Shown here piece after piece: positions 61,674 to 64,000 of a stretch of 64,000 bases of DNA (positions are counted from its first letter, which is position 1; every line of letters begins with the position of its first letter). The notes beneath the pieces are model-generated. The model was given only the letters and a program-made list of their open reading frames with translations, searched no databases and was not told the DNA's origin. A program made the position numbers and the translations under genes. Origin of the DNA: Dugong dugon (lineage: Eukaryota > Chordata > Mammalia > Sirenia > Dugongidae). The stretch covers positions 5,258,501-5,322,500 of the forward strand of contig CM057473.1 in assembly GCA_030035585.1 (NCBI GenBank), written 5' to 3'.

Positions 61674-62188
61674 TGTCTTAGTCATCTAGTGCTGCTGTAA
61701 CAGAAAGACCACAAGTGGATGGCTTTAACAAACAGAAGTTTATTCTCTCAAAGTCTAGTAGGTTACAAGTCCAAATACAGGGCATCAGCTCCAGGGGAAG
61801 GCTCGCTCTCTCTGTCGGCTCTGGAGGAAGGTCCTTGTCATCAATCTTCCCCTGGACTAGGAGCTTCTCCACGTAGGAACCTCAGGTCCAAAGGATGTGC
61901 TCTGCTCCCGATGCTTCTTTCTTGGTGGTATGAGATCCCCAACTCGCTCCTTGCTTCTCTTTTCTTTTATCTCTTGTAAGATAAAAGGTGGTGTAGGCTA
62001 CACCCCAGGGAAACTCCGTTTACATTGGATCAGGGATGTGACCTTAGTAAGGGTGTTACAATCCCACCTAATCCTCTTTAACATAAAATTACAATAAAAA
62101 AACTGAGGGCAACCCCACAATACTGGGAATCATGGCCCAGCCAAACTGATACACACATCTTTAGGGGGACATAATTCAATCCATGACA
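61674..62188 (-). mobile_element. MaLR solo LTR with 5-bp TSD in L1 3' end
   Basis: TGTCTTAGTCATCTAGTGCT at the start, CCATGACA at the end. TSD TACAC (61669-61673) and TACCC (62189-62193), one change. Confidence 0.9.
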
Positions 62189-62209
62189 TACCCCAATTAA
62201 AAAAAAAAA

Positions 62210-62476
62210 AGAGGAGATAAAAGTTAACCAAACAGTGCAAGGAGGAGATTTGGAGACAGAAGTATGTATTGTTTGGGTGCTGGTGGGTGCTGGAGATGCC
62301 TCTCTCTCTAGCCTTGATGACCACATTTGTTCTCCTTACCCGTGAATGTACAAGGTGGCATCTTAGGCTCAAGTATCCTGCTGAGGTGCCCATGTGGATG
62401 AGCTGAGAGATCCCATATGTCATTCCCAGGGAGAATGGGGCTGGAGAATAGAGGTTTGAAATGACTGAGTTTAATT
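62210..62476. other. No recognised feature
   Basis: Spacer between the L1 tail and the next T-rich L1 end. Confidence 0.5.
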
Positions 62477-62830
62477 TTTTTTTTTTTTTTTGTGGTAAGT
62501 ATAAATACAATAGAACGTTTGCCATTCCAACATTTTTTCACATGTACAATTCAGTGACATTGATTACATTCATCATGTGTGCAATGATCCAAAGCAAACC
62601 AGTTGCCTTTAAGTCGATTCCGACTCATGATTACCCCATGTGTTTTAGAGTGGAACTGTGCAGCATAGGGTTTTCAATGGCTGTGATCTGTTGGACATAG
62701 ATTGTCGGGTCTTTCTTCCAAGGTGCCTCTGGTTGGATTCAAACTGCCAATCTTTTGGTTAGTAGTGGAGGGTTTAACCATTCAAGTTACCCATGCAGCT
62801 ATCACCACTACCCATTTCCAAATTTTAAAT
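62477..62830 (-). mobile_element. L1 3' end split by SINE
   Basis: A T17 run, then TGTGGTAAGTATAAATACAA, TCACATGTACAATTCAGTGA, continuing after the SINE with AGCTATCACCACTACCCATT. Reverse orientation. Confidence 0.7.
62594..62795 (-). mobile_element. AfroSINE, longer subfamily
   Basis: AGCAAACCAGTTGCCTTTAA, GTGGAACTGTGCAGCATAGG, GTGCCTCTGGTTGGATTCAA, CTTTTGGTTAGTAGTGGAGG. Confidence 0.9.
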
Positions 62831-63848
62831 CTTGAATTGCCATATTTTAAAACAGTAGCAGTTGAGTTTATCTTGAGTGGCAAGATTAGGTGTTTCAACT
62901 GCCAAAGAGAAGAGGGCTTTCAAGAACCAAGTTGGTTTTAGTTAAAGAGAAATGGGTCAAGTTAAATGAATCTGAGTATCTGCTATGGACCAGGTGGAAG
63001 CAGTCTTTATCCCAAAGAATCCTCCCCTTTCTTTTCCTCTCCCAACTAAACTTTAATACTTTCAGACCATAATTGTGAAAGTAGAGTCTACAACACTCCC
63101 CAGGGATAATGAGGTTTAATTGAGGTAGCAGGGAAGAACTCCAGACACCCAACTGACAGGACTGCAAAAATTAAAACACGGAGACATTTAGAAATATGAA
63201 ATTACCCATGGAAAATAATTCCTGCCAATGTGGACTGAAAGGTGAGTCTTCTTCCCCAAGGATGAAAGGCATTTGGAAAACACGTTTGAAAGTAAAAGTA
63301 AAAATTACTTTGCTAGCCATACTTTCTAGTTTTTTAAAAAATGAACATATTTTATTTTAGGCTTTGATAATTTCACAATTATTTGCTTCAACAGATAATT
63401 CATTAGATAAATTTAATGATTTTTCAACACCAAAGTCTTCACTACCTTATGGAAAAACAACCTCTTCATGTAGGACATGGCAAAGCCCCAGCTAGGTGAT
63501 ATTTAACAATAAAAATAACTCATAGCATGACAGTTAACGACATGAAAACGGAGAATTCGTAACTATGGAGTTAGAGAAGGGTCTTCTGTTTTTTTTTTTC
63601 TCTGTGCGTGTGTGTGCATATATCTAGTTTGAATAGTAAAATGGCTGTACAGTTTACACTTCTACAAGCAGGGTATGAATGTACCAGCTTCTCCATACTA
63701 GTTTTTCCATAATGTGGCCAACCCATGGTATTAAACAGTTTCTTAACTTTTGCCATTATGTTGGGTGTGTGGTAGGATGACTAGTTTAAAAAAATTAATT
63801 GATCAATTAACTAATAATAAAATAAACAATTTGTTTATTGTGGTAAGC
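62831..63848. other. No gene or repeat recognised
   Basis: AT-rich single-copy-looking sequence with a T13 run at 63,586 and a short TG run at 63,604-63,617. Confidence 0.5.
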
Positions 63849-64000
63849 ATGGAGCTCTAGTGGCATAATAGTTAAGAGCTCGGCTGCTAACCAAAAGCTC
63901 TGCAGTTTGAGTCCACCAACTGCTCCTTGGAAACCCTATGGGGTAGTTGTACCCGTTCCAATAGGGTTGCTATGAGTCGGAATTGACTTGATAGCAGGGG
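63849..64000 (+). mobile_element. AfroSINE, cut by window end
   Basis: ATGGAGCTCTAGTGGCATAA, CTAACCAAAAGCTCTGCAGT, AACCCTATGGGGTAGTTGTA, GGAATTGACTTGATAGCAGG. The T-rich tail lies beyond the window. Confidence 0.93.

Noticed and set aside
24000-64000. Keratin-associated protein genes expected further downstream of TIAM1 in mammals
   Set aside because: I looked for small Gly/Tyr- or Cys-rich single-exon ORFs and found none outside tandem repeats.

Overview
The window is mammalian nuclear DNA from an afrotherian, most likely an elephant or a close paenungulate relative. The evidence is about 45 copies or fragments of a tRNA-derived SINE of the AfroSINE type (head GAGCCCTGGTGGCGCAGTGG, T-rich rather than poly(A) tail), together with pieces of an RTE/Bov-B-like LINE that ends in the same 3' sequence. 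Ancient elements common to placental mammals (MIR, MaLR LTRs, ERVL, L1M, MER5-like) lie underneath.

Positions 1 to about 23,925 hold the 3' part of one gene on the + strand, TIAM1, the Rac guanine nucleotide exchange factor. Eight coding exons can be placed to the base (874-1049, 1140-1258, 5069-5177, 10511-10569, 11078-11180, 14367-14454, 17495-17667, 21149-21618). All junctions are GT/AG and keep frame. They encode the last 431 residues: the C-terminal part of the DH domain, the whole PH domain and the acidic C-terminal tail. A 2.3-kb 3'UTR follows. It begins with a GC-rich minisatellite and ends at a canonical AATAAA (23,902). The introns carry SINEs, two ERVL-type solo LTRs, a MaLR LTR and a 330-bp TG tract.

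From about 24 kb to 64 kb I find no protein-coding gene. This is intergenic sequence built of layered transposons: AfroSINEs, tRNA-Gly-headed RTE derivatives, an RTE LINE with dead reverse transcriptase (45.4-49.4 kb), L1 3' ends with clear target-site duplications (TSDs), MaLR and MLT1 LTRs, and an ERVL relic (56.5-59.5 kb, - strand). Two conspicuous minisatellites occur: a 46-bp array at 24.9-25.7 kb that grew inside an RTE fragment, and a very homogeneous 39-bp array at 44.4-45.0 kb. Stretches with little recognisable repeat are 30.3-31.6, 43.1-43.8, 50.6-51.7 and 53.0-54.6 kb. The last contains a strong 45-bp-stem hairpin.

The most unusual observations are: a 69-bp tandem duplication that copies the 5' splice site of a TIAM1 PH-domain exon; the LINE-derived minisatellite with a 138-bp higher-order period; the hairpin at 54.2 kb; SINEs with internal deletions sharing a 3' breakpoint, one only 69 bp long inside a perfect TSD; and an RTE LINE whose 5' end carries a tRNA-Gly-like pol III promoter also used by its short non-autonomous derivatives. 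Family names are recognised from memory of consensus features and were not checked by search.
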